Source of the DNA: Strigops habroptila
Lineage: Eukaryota; Chordata; Aves; Psittaciformes; Psittacidae
Direction of reading: 5' to 3'
Length of the DNA stretch: 64,000 nt
NCBI RefSeq assembly: GCF_004027225.2
Contig: NC_044282.2
Location: 44,360,576-44,424,575, forward strand
Part shown: one piece after another, positions 34,447-47,427 of the stretch
Numbering within the stretch: position 1 is the stretch's first letter
Layout of the letters: every line of letters starts with the position of its first letter
The notes under the pieces: generated by a model
Database searches by the model: none
What the model was told of the DNA's origin: nothing
What the model saw: the letters and a program-made list of their open reading frames with translations, nothing else
Position numbers and translations under genes: made by a program

Positions 34447-37400
34447 AATATTAAAAGAGTGAGTTTATCTGTCTGTTGCTGGGTTTATCTTCCTTAAAGA
34501 AGGCTATGAAATAAAGCTCCCAGGATTAATATAGAAAAAGTCATAAAAATTACTTTTGTGGTAGAGTTCCCAAGCAAAACCCTTCTCCAGACTTCCATGG
34601 TCCTAGTGCATTTCTCACCAGGAGAGGTGAGAAGCTCTCCAAGAGCTCCCTAAGCTTCCACTTTCTTTGCTGAACAAATGGGGACAGAGCAGGATGCTAA
34701 GACATTCAGTAGTTGCTCATCCTTGCACTCCTTTAAAATTAGATATTGGGAATGGTAGGGAGTGCCAGGAAATAAGTGGCCATTGTTCCATCCACAGATG
34801 CAGCTAAAGATGCAGCTCGCTCCCTTGTGGTTCCTCAGATGCCATCACAAATGCTTCTTTCCAGCTTTTAAGATGCTCTGATGGTAATAAATCTTTACTC
34901 ATTCCTGTAAGCCTGGGTGAATGGTCTAGACCTTGGGTGTCCCATGTGTTTCTTCTTTTGTGACATAAGCCAGCCAGCCACAGCCAGAAGAAGACAGTCA
35001 GAGAAAAAAAAACAGCAACAGGAATTCGAGGTGGAAAGGAAAAAACTATGATGATAATTTATCTCATTGTTCCCCAGCAGCCTTGATGCTGAAAGATATG
35101 CCCCTACTTAATTTGACAGCCAAGCATGAAAAGCATCATGCCAAAGAGAATTCCACCAGCCGTATTTTTCATAACAATGAAGGATGCACTCTCAGATCCT
35201 ATGAAATGCATTAGCTATTTGAAAATGAACAAGGACTGGCCAGCTAGACACAGTAGAATCTGTCCATATATTACACCCACATCAGACACTGCAACTCCAA
35301 AACAGTTGAGGTCAGGAAGGCAATCAAGAAAACCCTTGGGCAAAACAGAAGATTTCTTGGAGAATCAGTTGACTACATTATAAAGCAAACACCAACCAAC
35401 AAAAAAACAAACCAGAAGTATTTTTAAATGATCACACATTCAGCCCTGAGTCTTCTGGATTGAATTTAACAAAAGTGAACAGAAGTTTTATTTATTTGTC
35501 CAGCTTTTTTGATTGGTCTCCTCACTTTTCACAAGTTAAAAGCTTTTATTTTCTTATATTTATTTCTCTATGCTTACTAATGACTATAAAGCAAAGGAAA
35601 AAGAGCATCTACCACACTCTAGCACTTCTTTAAATTGGGTGTTTAGACTGAGTAGGAATTTCTAAGCCTCACTGAGGTTCAGAGTTACACAGCTCCAAAG
35701 AAACTAAAACATACTCATCTACCTTAGAGTCCAGTGTTATTCCTCATTTCATCTGGGCCTCACAGAACACGTCGAACTTCATCTGCAAAGAAGCACGGCT
35801 GCCTTCAAAGTCATTACATCTGAAAAATCAGAGGAAAGTTCTTCCAAGTGTGTTTATTTAATCCAAAACACTAACATGCTGTCAGCTGTTGAGCTGCTTC
35901 ATTTAGCTGTCACAACAGACCATAGAGCACCACAGCGAAATGGACACTTCTGTGTATGACATCTGCCACTCTTCTATTAGCTGCTGCTTCACCACAAACA
36001 TTTTATCTAATAATTAACTTGGCTAAGTGTACGCAACAGAGTAGAATTTTTATGCATTAAAACATCTGGGTTTTTGCACTGCAAGGTTCTGCCTAATGTA
36101 ATGAAGTCCAAATAGAAGATTTTAAATTGCCATTTTTTGGCTGTGACATGAGAAGGATTCCCACAGAGAGATAACATGCCTCATCTACTTAGGAAAGCAT
36201 ACCTTCTGTAACAGAAGTTGAAAAGCCTTACCAAAAATATTAACACTGTAAGCTTTGATAGAAATAAAAATTCCTAGGAAAGTTTAATCTCTACAGGGCT
36301 GTTCTTGAATCCAAAGTATCTGCAACTCAGTGGGAAACAGGTTATATGAAAGCAATTTATAATGTGCTGCAGCAGAAGCAGAATAGGGTAGCCTTAATAT
36401 CAAGGGGGGGGGAAATCATCACAGTAGACACCTTTGCAAAATTTAATCCTGAGAAACGTTGAGTTCTTGGGACTCTCACAAGAGCCTGTAAGAATCTCCA
36501 AGAATCAGCAGTTCTCAAAACCATATTGAAAGTCAGGAATTCTACTATCAAAAAATCTGGAGTTTGGTTTTCGAACTAACTAAAGCTCAAATGACAAAGT
36601 CTACTTGAATCAAATTTGCTGAAATTGCAAGCTAAATCACAGAACGCCACCAAGATACTCAAAAGTAGTACCTGAAAACTATAGGACTGCAGAGCAAGAA
36701 ACCTTTCTCTTTCACCTGGAAATGATAAAGAACTGACTGAACGTGTATTTTCTCAGCTTTGTAACAAGTATAATATCTCCCCAGATTTAGTTAAGTAGCT
36801 GAAGCTACATTATTGCCTTTTAAAGACTAAAATAAAATATGTTTAAGGAATACATTGAAAATCTAAGTTCTCTGATATTTCCATCTCTTCTCCAATGGCC
36901 ACATATAAAATACTGCTTTTGGCTTTTTCCAAATGCCTTGTCATTGGTCTCCAAGATAACCACCTTGCTTGGAAACAGAAACTAAGCAGAGAAAACCTAC
37001 AGCTCTGCTCTGCATCTTTATACATATTTCAGAAATGTTTAAATTCAAAATGAAATTAAAAAGATAATGAAAAGCATTCTTTCCTAAGAAAGCAAAACAT
37101 ACTTTGCTGGCAGTTCCTTTGGAGGGCATCCCTCAAGCCCTGCTACAATGATGCCCCAAAGATGCACCTGATTAGACTACTGGAATTATATCCTTTGGGA
37201 ATCTGCAATCAGCAAGGCCAGGGAAGAACCAGTAAGTCGTCCCTGCAATAAGGTTCTCCATCCCTTCCATTTACACAGCTCTGAAGCTGGCAGAGAAACA
37301 TAAGCCTCACTTAAGAGGGATATCTAGCCTCTTCGTTATTCAGAAGTAGAAAGAAACATGGCTGTTGTGGATTTAATTTCTGAAGTGTACATTTTAAGGC

Positions 37401-37708
37401 CAAACTTTTCATAACTAAAAGATGCATATTTTCCTGTGGGCCCTGAAAATAATTTTCGTGTACCAATGCTACAACTAGAGGCAACGCCAAGCATACCCTT
37501 AAAATCTCCTTAGACTATTAGTCATTGTTATTACTTTATTGCAGTTTTCTTCAGCAGAACTACAGCAGGGATATGCTTGGTGCATTATGTTTGTTAAATA
37601 TATTACCACTGAAATGTTTTATCTTAATAATTTGTTGGAAAACTGAATTATAGTGACTTAGAATGGACTTTGCAAATGTTCCTAAGCAATTTATAGGGTG
37701 AAGCTCCA

Positions 37709-37761
37709 GGAAAAAAAACCCAACAACCCAAAGCCCAAAAAAACCAAACAAAAAACCCCCA
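37709..37761. repeat. A/C-rich low-complexity tract
   Basis: About 50 bp of A and C on the plus strand (aaaaaaaacccaacaaccc..., ccaaacaaaaaaccccc), of the same type and polarity as the neighbouring tracts. Confidence 0.8.
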
Positions 37762-40049
37762 ATATTTTAGTTAGGTTTGTTTTTCAATTTACTTTGGTGC
37801 TTCTGAAAAAACAACAAAGGCAGTGCAGATGTTGCACAAATGTCTGCATCTAACATAAGTGAAGACCCTTTTATTTTGATGTAGATATATCCTCTGCTTT
37901 ACTACAGTCTTGCCACTCAGGGACAGATACAGCCCCAACTTAAAAGGAGTATGCCAGGCTGTCTGATGCTAATTGGACAGCTTAGCCTTCTTAGTCCTTC
38001 CCTTCCCTGTAAATCCGCGTCTGTTTCAATGAACAAACCCACTATTTCAGCTGCATTGATGAAAACTGTTTAACAGTCATCACAGAAGTAATTCTAGGTT
38101 TATACTATATGTATTTTATATACAGGCACAAATTAGAGTAGAATTTGCTCCAATGTTTTTCAAAGATCGACATAGCTGAAGCTCTGCATTCATACATTTT
38201 CAAGGCTCTTGCTAGAGCGTGGGTTTTCAGCAGCTGCACAGCGCTGCAAGTTGGCATAAGTTCTTGTTATACTGTCATGGGCTAAACTCAAAATCCTAGT
38301 TTAACATTGATGGCAAACTACAATTAGTACTGTTCCTACACTAAAGAAAATAAGCCATGAAATCCATCATTTTCATAGCCACATAAAAATTTACCATGAA
38401 AATGTTCAGCTTCACCAACTTCTGCTCACTCCTGCTATTTTTTTCCTTTGGATTTTGTATGAACTGCTATCTTTTATGAAGGGAAAAAAAAAAAAAAGCC
38501 AGAAAACCAAATTTGTATAAAATTTTAGAGTGGGGCAAAACTTCTGTAATTTCCAATTCCTCTACATGTTTGTGGACGTAGCAACAAAAACATACAGACA
38601 TTCCAGGTGACAAGTAACGTTCACCTAATTAAATAACCGTCTTGGACATGAGCTAGCATCAGATATTCAGAGAGGGACACAGCAAACCTATACATTGTAA
38701 ATGTATGTTTTAGTTGTTTGTGTCCTGACACAAGAAAAGGAATTTATCTAATGCAAATATTCCCATTATTCCTACAACAATGTAATACACTTTTGACCCC
38801 TGCTTCAGCATCTTCCTGCAATGAGCTATACGACTAATATAAACATATCTTTTAAAAAACATCACAACAGTAGAAAATTTTACCTTATTTTTCCAAATTT
38901 GCCTCATTATCTGGAGTACTTTTTAAATCCTTGGAAATTTACCGAATAATCTTGCACTTCATTGCAACAGTGAAGCCAAACTATTTTCCACAAGAAATGT
39001 GTTTGCACCGTAAAAGCCTTTTAAGTGTTGTTTGAGTGTCTTGTAATAATTGAAGTTCCTTATCACATAATCCAGTTCTAGGTCTAAGTATGTTCTTCTA
39101 TGCCTGACAGTTCTCTTCCAAGATTATATTTGAACATTCAGAACATAATAGTCTAATTATACATAATTTTAAATATATGTCTTCTGTGTCCTTCATCACT
39201 GATACGGTCACATCCTATCTTCTGCTCCAGTTTCTTTCTTCTTGGAAATTACAAGCAATTAGGGTTCAGTATAACAGGGCTGTGTGTTCAGAGGTGGAAA
39301 AGACAGGAAATTCATTAGTTTGCAACTACCACTAATTTACTAATACTTTCCATGGCCTGACGTGTTTGGGTAAAAAATGGAAGAAATTCCTGAAGGGATA
39401 TAAAGAACGGTCAATAAATGTCATAATACTCAGAAGACCAATGATGACAAACAGTACCACCACAGCCATCTGCTTGTTCTGTGTCTATCTGCAGCTGTGA
39501 GCCATGCCCAGTTAGGAATCTCAATACCTTGGCCATAGTCCTGCACCATACTTGAATGAAGAGACACCAGTACCTGTGTTCCAGTGAAGGCTGTGAAGGA
39601 GATGTCTGATTCAATGAGACCTGTCAGTATAAATTTTTAGCAAGAAGGAAACGAGAAGGAAAGCTAACGAATATGGTCAGATATATATTTGTGATCAGGA
39701 GGATGCCAAAGGATACAAAGGCCACTATAACAAACCGCTCAGCTGTACAGAACAGGAGTCATGTATAAAATAACCTAGCGATTGCACAGGGTTAATAGTA
39801 TCATCTAAAGGCCAGAGACTGTTACAAACAGAAGCCAGGAGTTTAAGAACAAGTACTTTACCTTGGGACTGAAACCTATGGGCATATCTGACCTTTCATC
39901 CTTGAAATTAGGCATTAACTGCCATTCTCAATGCACATAAAAGAATATTAAAATAGAGTTGTCAGCATGGGAGAGAACTAATAACTGAGGACACAAATTC
40001 TGCCTATCTCCATGTAGACGGACAGAAGTGTTGTAGGAGACTAGCCTTG

Positions 40050-42085
40050 CTAAATCGTGACTTCCTCATTGACCTCAAACACAGGAAAGGAGTTTACCAA
40101 CCAGGTCAGATCACCAAAGAAGAGCATAAAAGAATGGCACAAGCAGCTGGAGCACAAGAAAAAAGGTCAAGACACAAAACATGACCATAAGAAACAAAGG
40201 AACCCTATGATCACAGTTGAGCAGAGACCAGGTCAGGCTCACTTCTGAAATGGATCTGCCCATAACCTGCCCTTAAAGTAAGTGCTCCAGTACACCGAAG
40301 TGCTTTCATTAAATATCTAAACATGAAGTAGTACAATGTTTTGGTTTTTTTTTTTAATGGGAAAGTCTCAGACTGGTTAAATAATAAAGATATAAAAAGC
40401 TTTGATAACAAAGCTCTTTTCTCCATATCACATCCTTACAGACTAAGGATTTCCTCTTCAGCCTTGTTGTAATTCAGCAGCCACAAAGCCCTTTCCAGGT
40501 GTATAAGTACTTCAGCCTTCTCCTGGCCCCTGTGTGCCTGTTACCTGCCTGTCTCCCACTCTCCTCATTTGTTCTGTTTTTAAACCTATCTGCCAGAGTC
40601 TACCTTCCAGATATGTGTCCCTTTTGAGCATGTTCTCAAGAAAGGAGCAATCTCCTTCTCCAGAGATTTCCATACAATTCCAAATTCAAGCAGCCACAAG
40701 AAGGGAACTATGCACACTATTAAACACAACATAAAATATCTGTGTGGTAAGCTGTAAACAAATAAATAAAGCAGATATCAGCCTTTTCAACTAGAAAGGC
40801 TACATTAGCCAACTAGTCAGAGAGAACAAAGAGATGATGCAGAGAAAACCAGAGGGTTTAATGACTTTGTGCATTAGTCTTCATGAAGGAGACCTACTAG
40901 TGTTAAGCAGAATTAATAGGAACAACAGTCAGAGCTCAACTGAGAACAGAGATAATTACATTTTTCAAATTTAGTTGACCTGACAAATATCATCTAAGAG
41001 ATATAAAAAAAAAAAAAGTTGAACTGACATGAAAACTGACAGCAGCTCTGTGATGTCTCATAGAAGACAGGTGAAAGGGCAAGTGTATTGGCCATACTTA
41101 GAAGAGGAGGAAAGAGAAGCTGAGAAACCACAGACGACTCAAGCAGAACTTTGGATTCAAGAACATTTCTGGATGAAGCAAACCACTGTGTGCAGCTATA
41201 TGAGAACACAGACATAAGCAGCAATCAATACAGATTTGTTAAGAACAAGCTGACAGAACCATCCAATCCTCCTGTGTGTGGCTAATAGGCCTTTTTAGTA
41301 GAAAAGGAGTAATTGTCATACATCTTGACTTCAGTAAGTTATGATGAAATCTGAAAACAGAAATTAGATAACTGTACCCACAGAGGACCAATGTTTCACT
41401 GTCAAATAGAAAGACGTAGTGAGTGGTGCTTCAAAGGGTCTGTCCAGCGTCCAGTCTTTTTTAGTGTTTCTCTTAACAACCTAGATGATAGCTAGAAAAA
41501 ATATTCTTGACAGTTTAAGAGGGATTGCAAGTTGGAGGACTGGAGAAGGATTCAAATAGGTTTTAACAAGCTGGAGAAACAGCAATTACTCAATCTACAA
41601 ATATAAGATATGGAAAAGCTAGTTAGTAACTGTTCTGTTTAAAAAAAACTTTTAAGAAAATGGAGGGACTGTTGTCAACTAGGCACTATTCCCAATCTAT
41701 GAATCGCAAGCATAACACTATCCAATGGTTTTGGATATTGAAGGAAGATGTGAACAAAAGACAGTGAAAAGAAAGAGCAACAAGAACTATCAGAGCTGGA
41801 AAACCTGAGCCACAAAATAGGAAAAAAGGAAAAAAAATAATCTGTTCTCCATACCAGTGATGGACAGAACAAGTAGTAATGGGCTCAAATGCCAACCAGC
41901 AAGATTCAGGATAGAGATTTTAGGAAACCCATTCCAAGAAGAATAACAATGAGACACTGGAATAGATTGTCAATGGAAGCTATGGGGTTTCCCTTACTGA
42001 TGATCTACAAAAAAGTAATGACAATCTGATCCTACTTGGGGTTCAAGAATGGCTTCTCCAAGTCTCTTCCAAGGCAGTTTTCCAA
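40050..42085 (+). mobile_element. ancient CR1 LINE remnant (ORF2 to 3' UTR)
   Basis: A strongly diverged CR1 followed in order against the young copy. At about 40,119-40,175 codons read EEHKRMAQAAGAQEK, matching [15 protein letters not shown] of the young ORF2. At 40,852-40,886 'gagggtttaatgactttgtgcattagtcttca' matches the block before the reverse transcriptase. At 41,236-41,345 'gatttgttaagaacaag' and 'catcttgacttcagtaag' match the region up to motif A. At 41,425-41,495 'gggtctgtccagcgtccagtc' and 'aacaacctagatgat' match motif B and the following segment. At 41,870-42,000 the 3' part reads 'ggacagaacaagtagtaatgggctc' and 'gagacactggaataga'. About 500 bp (roughly 40,250-40,775) has no CR1 match and may be an insertion or a part too decayed to see. 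No open frame survives. Confidence 0.7.
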
Positions 42086-43431
42086 AACAGTAAACTACTG
42101 TCTCCTGTCTTAAGGGCATCCTGTCACACATGTACATTTCCTTCTTATAAACACCATCTGTTGTACAATGGACATTGATTCAACAGTTTTCATTCTAAAA
42201 GACTGGGTTTATGGATGTGGTAGTTCCAAACACAGGCAAACACTGTTTGCATCTTTGAAACCAAAAGTAAGAAAAAAAGTCCCATCCTGCCAAAAAATAT
42301 ATAGATGAGACACACATTTCAGTTTTGCTCATTTAGCGAATGAAACCTATTCCCCAATCATTTTACCCTTTCTACTAATGTGTTTTCTAGTAAGGGTTTG
42401 GTTCTAACTGCTAAGTATGACTCTCCAATATGATTTAATTTCCAGCTGTAAGACAGGAATCATTAATAGACTTTACCCCAGGATTTTCCCTGATGATGAC
42501 CTGTTGCTGTAGAAGTCAACCTCCAGAGCAAAACTGGAAAGAAGTAGTACTATACCATTAATCACATCATTAATACAGCCCTAATAAGCTGAGGTTCATA
42601 ACTTCCGGGTGCCGATGAATTGAGTCAGATAAACTCGCTCTGCCCAATGTTTTAATCAACTGCAATGTTTGCTGAAGGCCATGGTAGCATAGCTTATAAA
42701 AATATAGATGCTTTATTCATTTTACAAGTGAAAACACAAACTAAGAACTGATCAGACTCAACTTCAATCCATGGAATGCATCAAAGAATTTGTAGACAAA
42801 GATAAGATGCTCCAGCAAAGCTTCATTATTTCATTAAAATTGTTCCGAAGTAATTTCCAAGTATCAGGAAGATACAATACCATTCCTTGTTAAGCCTCAA
42901 GACTTCTCTCCCCAGAAAATCCTGACAGATATCCAACTAAGTTAATTTGGTTGAGGTTTGGCACACTATTCTGTATTGTGGTATCTATACCAGGTACATC
43001 ACGAGCAAGCAGTATCATGGCAGCTCAAAATAACATGAGGTAAGAATAGAAAGGAAGGGGGAAATTAGTTACAGAGAAGACATGACAGGTGGAGCCTAAC
43101 CTTCAGACAGAGATTTCCAAAATAATTACACTCAATTATTCACCCATCAGCAGAAGTGCCTGCTGAAGAGCATGAGAGTCCTAAGGAAAAAGAATTGCTA
43201 CTCAACATTTTCCTTATGTATCAGACTAGAACACACTCTGTCACAAATATTCACAGATATTCTCATACTGTTTTTTTCTCCCACTGCTGGTCTGAGTGGC
43301 AAGCTGCCATCTGAAAACTGTATCATTAGGCACCAAGTTTTTTGCTTTATGTTTTTCTGATGACAACTGAATTCTCTCTGGTTATCCTCCATTTTGGTTT
43401 AAAACAGAGGACAACTGGGATTTTGTATATA
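42086..43431. other. AT-rich non-coding stretch without recognised genes
   Basis: About 1.3 kb between the old and the young CR1 copies. No gene or named repeat seen. Confidence 0.45.
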
Positions 43432-44112
43432 ATCATAGAATCGTTAGGGTTGGAAAGGGCCATAAGATTATCTAGTTCCAACCACCTGCCATGGTCAGGG
43501 ATGCCTCCCACTAGACCAGGTTGCTCAAGGCCCCATCCAACCTGGCCTTGAACACTGCCAGGGATGGAGCATTTGCCACTTCTTTGGGCAACCTGTTCCA
43601 GTGCCTCACCACCCTCACAATAAAGAACTTCTTCCTTATATCTAACCTGACATTCCCCTATATAAGTCTGAAGCCATTACCCCTTGTCGTATCACTGCAG
43701 TCCCTGATGAAAAGTCCCTCCCCAGCATCCTTGCAGGCCCCCTTCAGATAATGGAAGGCTGCTATGAGGTCTCCACGCAGCCTTCTCTTCTCCAGGCTGA
43801 ACAGCCCCAGCTCTCTCAGCCTGTCTTCATATGGGAGGTGCTCCAGCCCTCTTATCATCCTCGTGGCCCTCCTCTGGACTTGCTCCAACAGCCCCATGTC
43901 ATTTTTATGTTGAGGACACCAGAACTGTATGCAGTACTCCAAGCAGGGTTTCACGAGAGCAGAGTAGAGGGGCAGGATCACCCTCCTTCGACCTGCTGGT
44001 CATGCTTCTTTTGGTGCAGCCCAGGATACGGTTGGCTTTCCGGGCTGCAAGCGCACACTGAAGCCGGCTCATGTTCAGTTTCTCATCAACTAACACCCCC
44101 AAGTCCTTCTCA
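43432..44112 (-). mobile_element. young CR1 LINE 3' end with ORF2 C-terminus
   Basis: The minus strand reads from [10 protein letters not shown] through the ORF2 C-terminus ([55 protein letters not shown]) to the 3' UTR and one octamer (catagaat at 43,434-43,441). It is very close to the 57.8-kb element (roughly nine of ten bases where I compared), so it is the same young subfamily. An extra G near 43,982 shifts the frame. It is 5'-truncated at about 44,112 without the core reverse-transcriptase motifs. With the 61.5-62.1 kb segment it forms an inverted repeat of about 680 bp. Confidence 0.96.
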
Positions 44113-47100
44113 CTTATTCAATTTATTTAAATAGAGAACTGGTTATAAGACACATTTGGTCCACAAAAGAATTTCATTCATAGTAACTGCCAACTTCAGT
44201 GAACATTTCTATTATTGACAATCCTGAAAACTCTTAAGATACAGTTTTGTTCCAGCAAATGACTACAAAAAAATCCACCCTTCTCCCCCACCCCGATCCA
44301 AAAGGCTATGTTTTCATACTGCAAGGTTTCTTTCTCAATTATTCCTAGCCCCACAAAGTAATCTGGAAATCAGCCTTTAGTACAGATGCGTTAGGAATAA
44401 CGAAGATGATGTGATCATAAAGTGCTTTATAAATAGTTAATAAATGACCAGAATAATTTCTCCTAGTCATTTTCCAGAGTAAAATTGCCATTTAACTGCT
44501 ACTATAATTCTAATAAAACAAAAGCATACACTAGAAAGAGTCCAGCTCTTCCCCATAGCTACAGAAATCTGGCACAATTGAAAATGGAAAAAAATAAAAC
44601 AAAATAAAAATTAAAAAAAAAATACAATAAAATACCTACTGAGCTAAACAAGGAACAAGTCTAGAAACAGTGCCATATGATGCCTTTTTGAACACAAGAC
44701 GTACTCTAAAATGTTGAGTAATTCCGAAATGTAGCTATACAGCTTTTTCCATAGCAATTTTTGTTTATTAAGTATGCCTGTTTACAGAACTACAGATTTT
44801 CTTTTAAATCCCTGTCTGCTATTTTAATCTATTTTTGGACTTAAATGCTGTTAATTAAAATTCCTAATACTGAAATCAGTGGAGCTCTTTTCTGAGCTTC
44901 CCTCTGAGACAAAAGAATGGATGTCTTTAAGTTCAGTTCATTTACTGGATTCTGATCACAGGACAGAGGTAATCTCAGTTCCTCAACCATCCTATGTCTA
45001 GTGAAAAATATTGTCTAGAGGGAAAGATATTATATATTTACACTGGGATAATAGGAAAGAAGTTAGCTTGCAAATCTCCCCACATTTATTCCTTCTGGCT
45101 GTACTTAGGATCAGAAGGAGGAAGCGAACTAAAGATGTCGAGCAATGTAATTCTAACTCCCAAGCACCCAAGGAGAATTTTGCTGGGCTGAATACGCTCT
45201 CTCCAGGTCTCACAGCAATATTAACCTGATCAAACAGCACAAGGAGTCTAACTATTCAACTTGTTTTGTATTCAGTGTACACTCTCCTAATTATTTCCAA
45301 TTACCATGCTTTTTCTCTGGAAACAGATAGTGCTTGTCTGTGCTTGGAACCTATTAACATTGTTGCCTCAGTCACTGGAAAGATAGTGGCTACATTTCTG
45401 TGCATGTATCTGTGGATGCAAGACCTGATTGCATTGAAAATGTGCTTGACTTGCCTGAAACTTGCAGTTTCACTCTCTTCAATGAACAGATTTGGCTCAT
45501 TTTCCCAAACAATGAAGAATCACCCTCTCTCTTTTTCCAGTAGCATCATGGAGCTTTCTTAAAAGAAGCCAGTGGATGTTTTGAGTTTGCTAATCAGGTC
45601 TTTTGTGTCTAGCCAGATACTTTTATGCGCACATGACAGAGGCATCTAAGTGCATTTTCCAAATGTTAGTTATTTACACATCTATCATTCTCCTAAAACA
45701 GTCACTCCTAATCTGCATGTTAAAACATATATGTGGAATAAGCAAACTTCAATCAACACAATATCAAAAGAATAATAGATAGGTCTTCAAACTACTGTCT
45801 ATAACCTCACTCAACATCACATTTACAGATGTGATATTATGCTTATGTTTATATAATTTATATCATATTTATATGGTGGTATAACTCCTCTCTCTTTCTT
45901 AGTTGGATGTATCTGGATGAACTTTTGATTATATTGTGCCACTCCACTCAGTAGAGCAAGCTTGTTTATTCAGTTTAGAAGATAATCTGATTGATGCCTT
46001 AAGGTGGGTATTAGAGAGACCTGGTTATAAAGAGTCTCCCTCTCATTTTGCTCATTTTCTCTTGGATAAAATCAAGGTCTGCTCAGGATTTCTGGAGAAA
46101 CCTTTACTCCCATGTATAGACGTGATTCACTTCAGCTTGTCCTTATAAACAACACAGATTTGCTAAGCAAAAGAAGCTTGCATAATTTTGACAATAGATA
46201 ATGGGTTCACTTTTTCTACAGTTAAATTCTTACCACATATTATCTCCTTGAGAGAACTGTATTTCAACTGACAAAGGGCGTTGCCTCATAGGCAAATTTT
46301 AATATATTTGAGACCATAAACATAAAAAGGAGACCACAAGTAATAGATAACCCTTCAGGAGGTGATGAAATTACTGTACAGGGTACTTTAAGAACCTCTA
46401 TGAGGAAAGGTATCACTAACATGAAGATAACTAGCAACTTAAATAGTTGACTTTGTATGTGAGTACATTATTAAAACCTTTCCTGTGTTGTAAAAATAGG
46501 AATCTACCAAATTCTTTTTGGATGGATTTCTAAAAGCATTTCCAATGGCTAAACACAACAGAATTTATGTCAGAAAAAAAATGAATAAGCTGAGACATTT
46601 AAAACTGCTGACTATCTTCAAAGCAGGAAGACAGGAATTCAAGTATACTGTTTTAATGTTGTTAGTTGTGAATACTGCAGATTTCTGTAAGACATCAGCC
46701 AAGAACTATTCACGTACAAGTAACTAAAATCCATTTTTCCCAAGAAAGGGGATCACATTCAGAGGACTGCCTGATAACTAGTCAGGCAGCTGAATTCGAC
46801 TTTTGATTAACACTACTCACTGTTAGTACAAAACACTGAGCTGTACCATTTTGTTTTCTGATTAGTACATTTTAAGAAATAAAAAGTTCTCCTTTTTTAG
46901 TGTCTTCTGATGAGCACTTCAGATATGTACCTTCCTATGAAAAGCTGTAGTCTTTAGCAAAATGTACTGCTTGCTAAGAGATCTGGATGCATTAACAAAG
47001 AATTGTGAACATTGACCAGTGCCTTGCTTTCCTATCTAAACCTGATGCTTCTATATTAAACAACTCATCTTAGCATCAAGAATGATTTATCCGATTTATA

Positions 47101-47169
47101 ACAAAAGTTAAAATGTTTTTTTAATTAATTTCAAGACATTTAGAATAATAATAAAAAAGAATGCCTCAC
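44113..47169. other. AT-rich non-coding stretch without recognised genes
   Basis: About 3 kb. A very A-rich tract lies at about 44,586-44,632 and a TA-rich one at about 45,848-45,873. Open frames at 45,266-45,562 and 45,936-46,148 have no family resemblance. If the minus-strand exon candidate at 47,170 is real, this would be its downstream intron, but I see no matching next exon. Confidence 0.45.
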
Positions 47170-47427
47170 CAATACTCCTGGTTTAACATGCCTCAAATCA
47201 TTAAGTACAGGCACTAAACTCACTATACAAAAGCCATAAAAAATTCCACCAGTAAACTGTAAGACCTTTGGTTTCTCCTGCACTGTCAAGACATGCCAGG
47301 TAGCTTTCATGTACCTATACTGCAGCAAGGCTGAAAAATAGATTATGGTGACAGAGTAGTACAAATCACCACAGAGCAGCACAGTGGTCAGAGCAGTAAT
47401 AAACATGCAGTTGCCTTCACTGTAACT
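47170..47427 (-). CDS. candidate internal coding exon, unknown membrane protein
   Basis: I do not recognise the product. On the minus strand a 258-bp open segment (86 codons) lies between a good 3' splice site (a pyrimidine-rich stretch over about 47,431-47,466 ending CCATCAG, exon starting at 47,427) and a good 5' splice site (TTG|GTGAGG, exon ending at 47,170). Both ends are in phase 0, so it would be a symmetric exon. The peptide has two hydrophobic segments suited to membrane helices, about residues 8-35 and 55-75, separated by a polar loop (QYRYMKATWHVLTVQEKPK). The frame stays open into both flanks (47,140-47,469), which weakens the case, and no neighbouring exon was found. Open frames of this length also arise by chance in the window. 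It is listed because frame, splice sites and membrane character coincide. Confidence 0.3.

Larger units (their letters stand above)
33906..40049. other. AT-rich non-coding stretch without recognised genes
   Basis: About 6.1 kb. It holds A/C-rich tracts at 34,368 and 37,709 (listed), an A-run at about 38,486-38,499, a G-run at about 36,404-36,412, and a 22-bp sequence at 39,938-39,959 that recurs at 48,757-48,778. No gene, RNA or well-preserved transposon is recognised. Confidence 0.45.
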
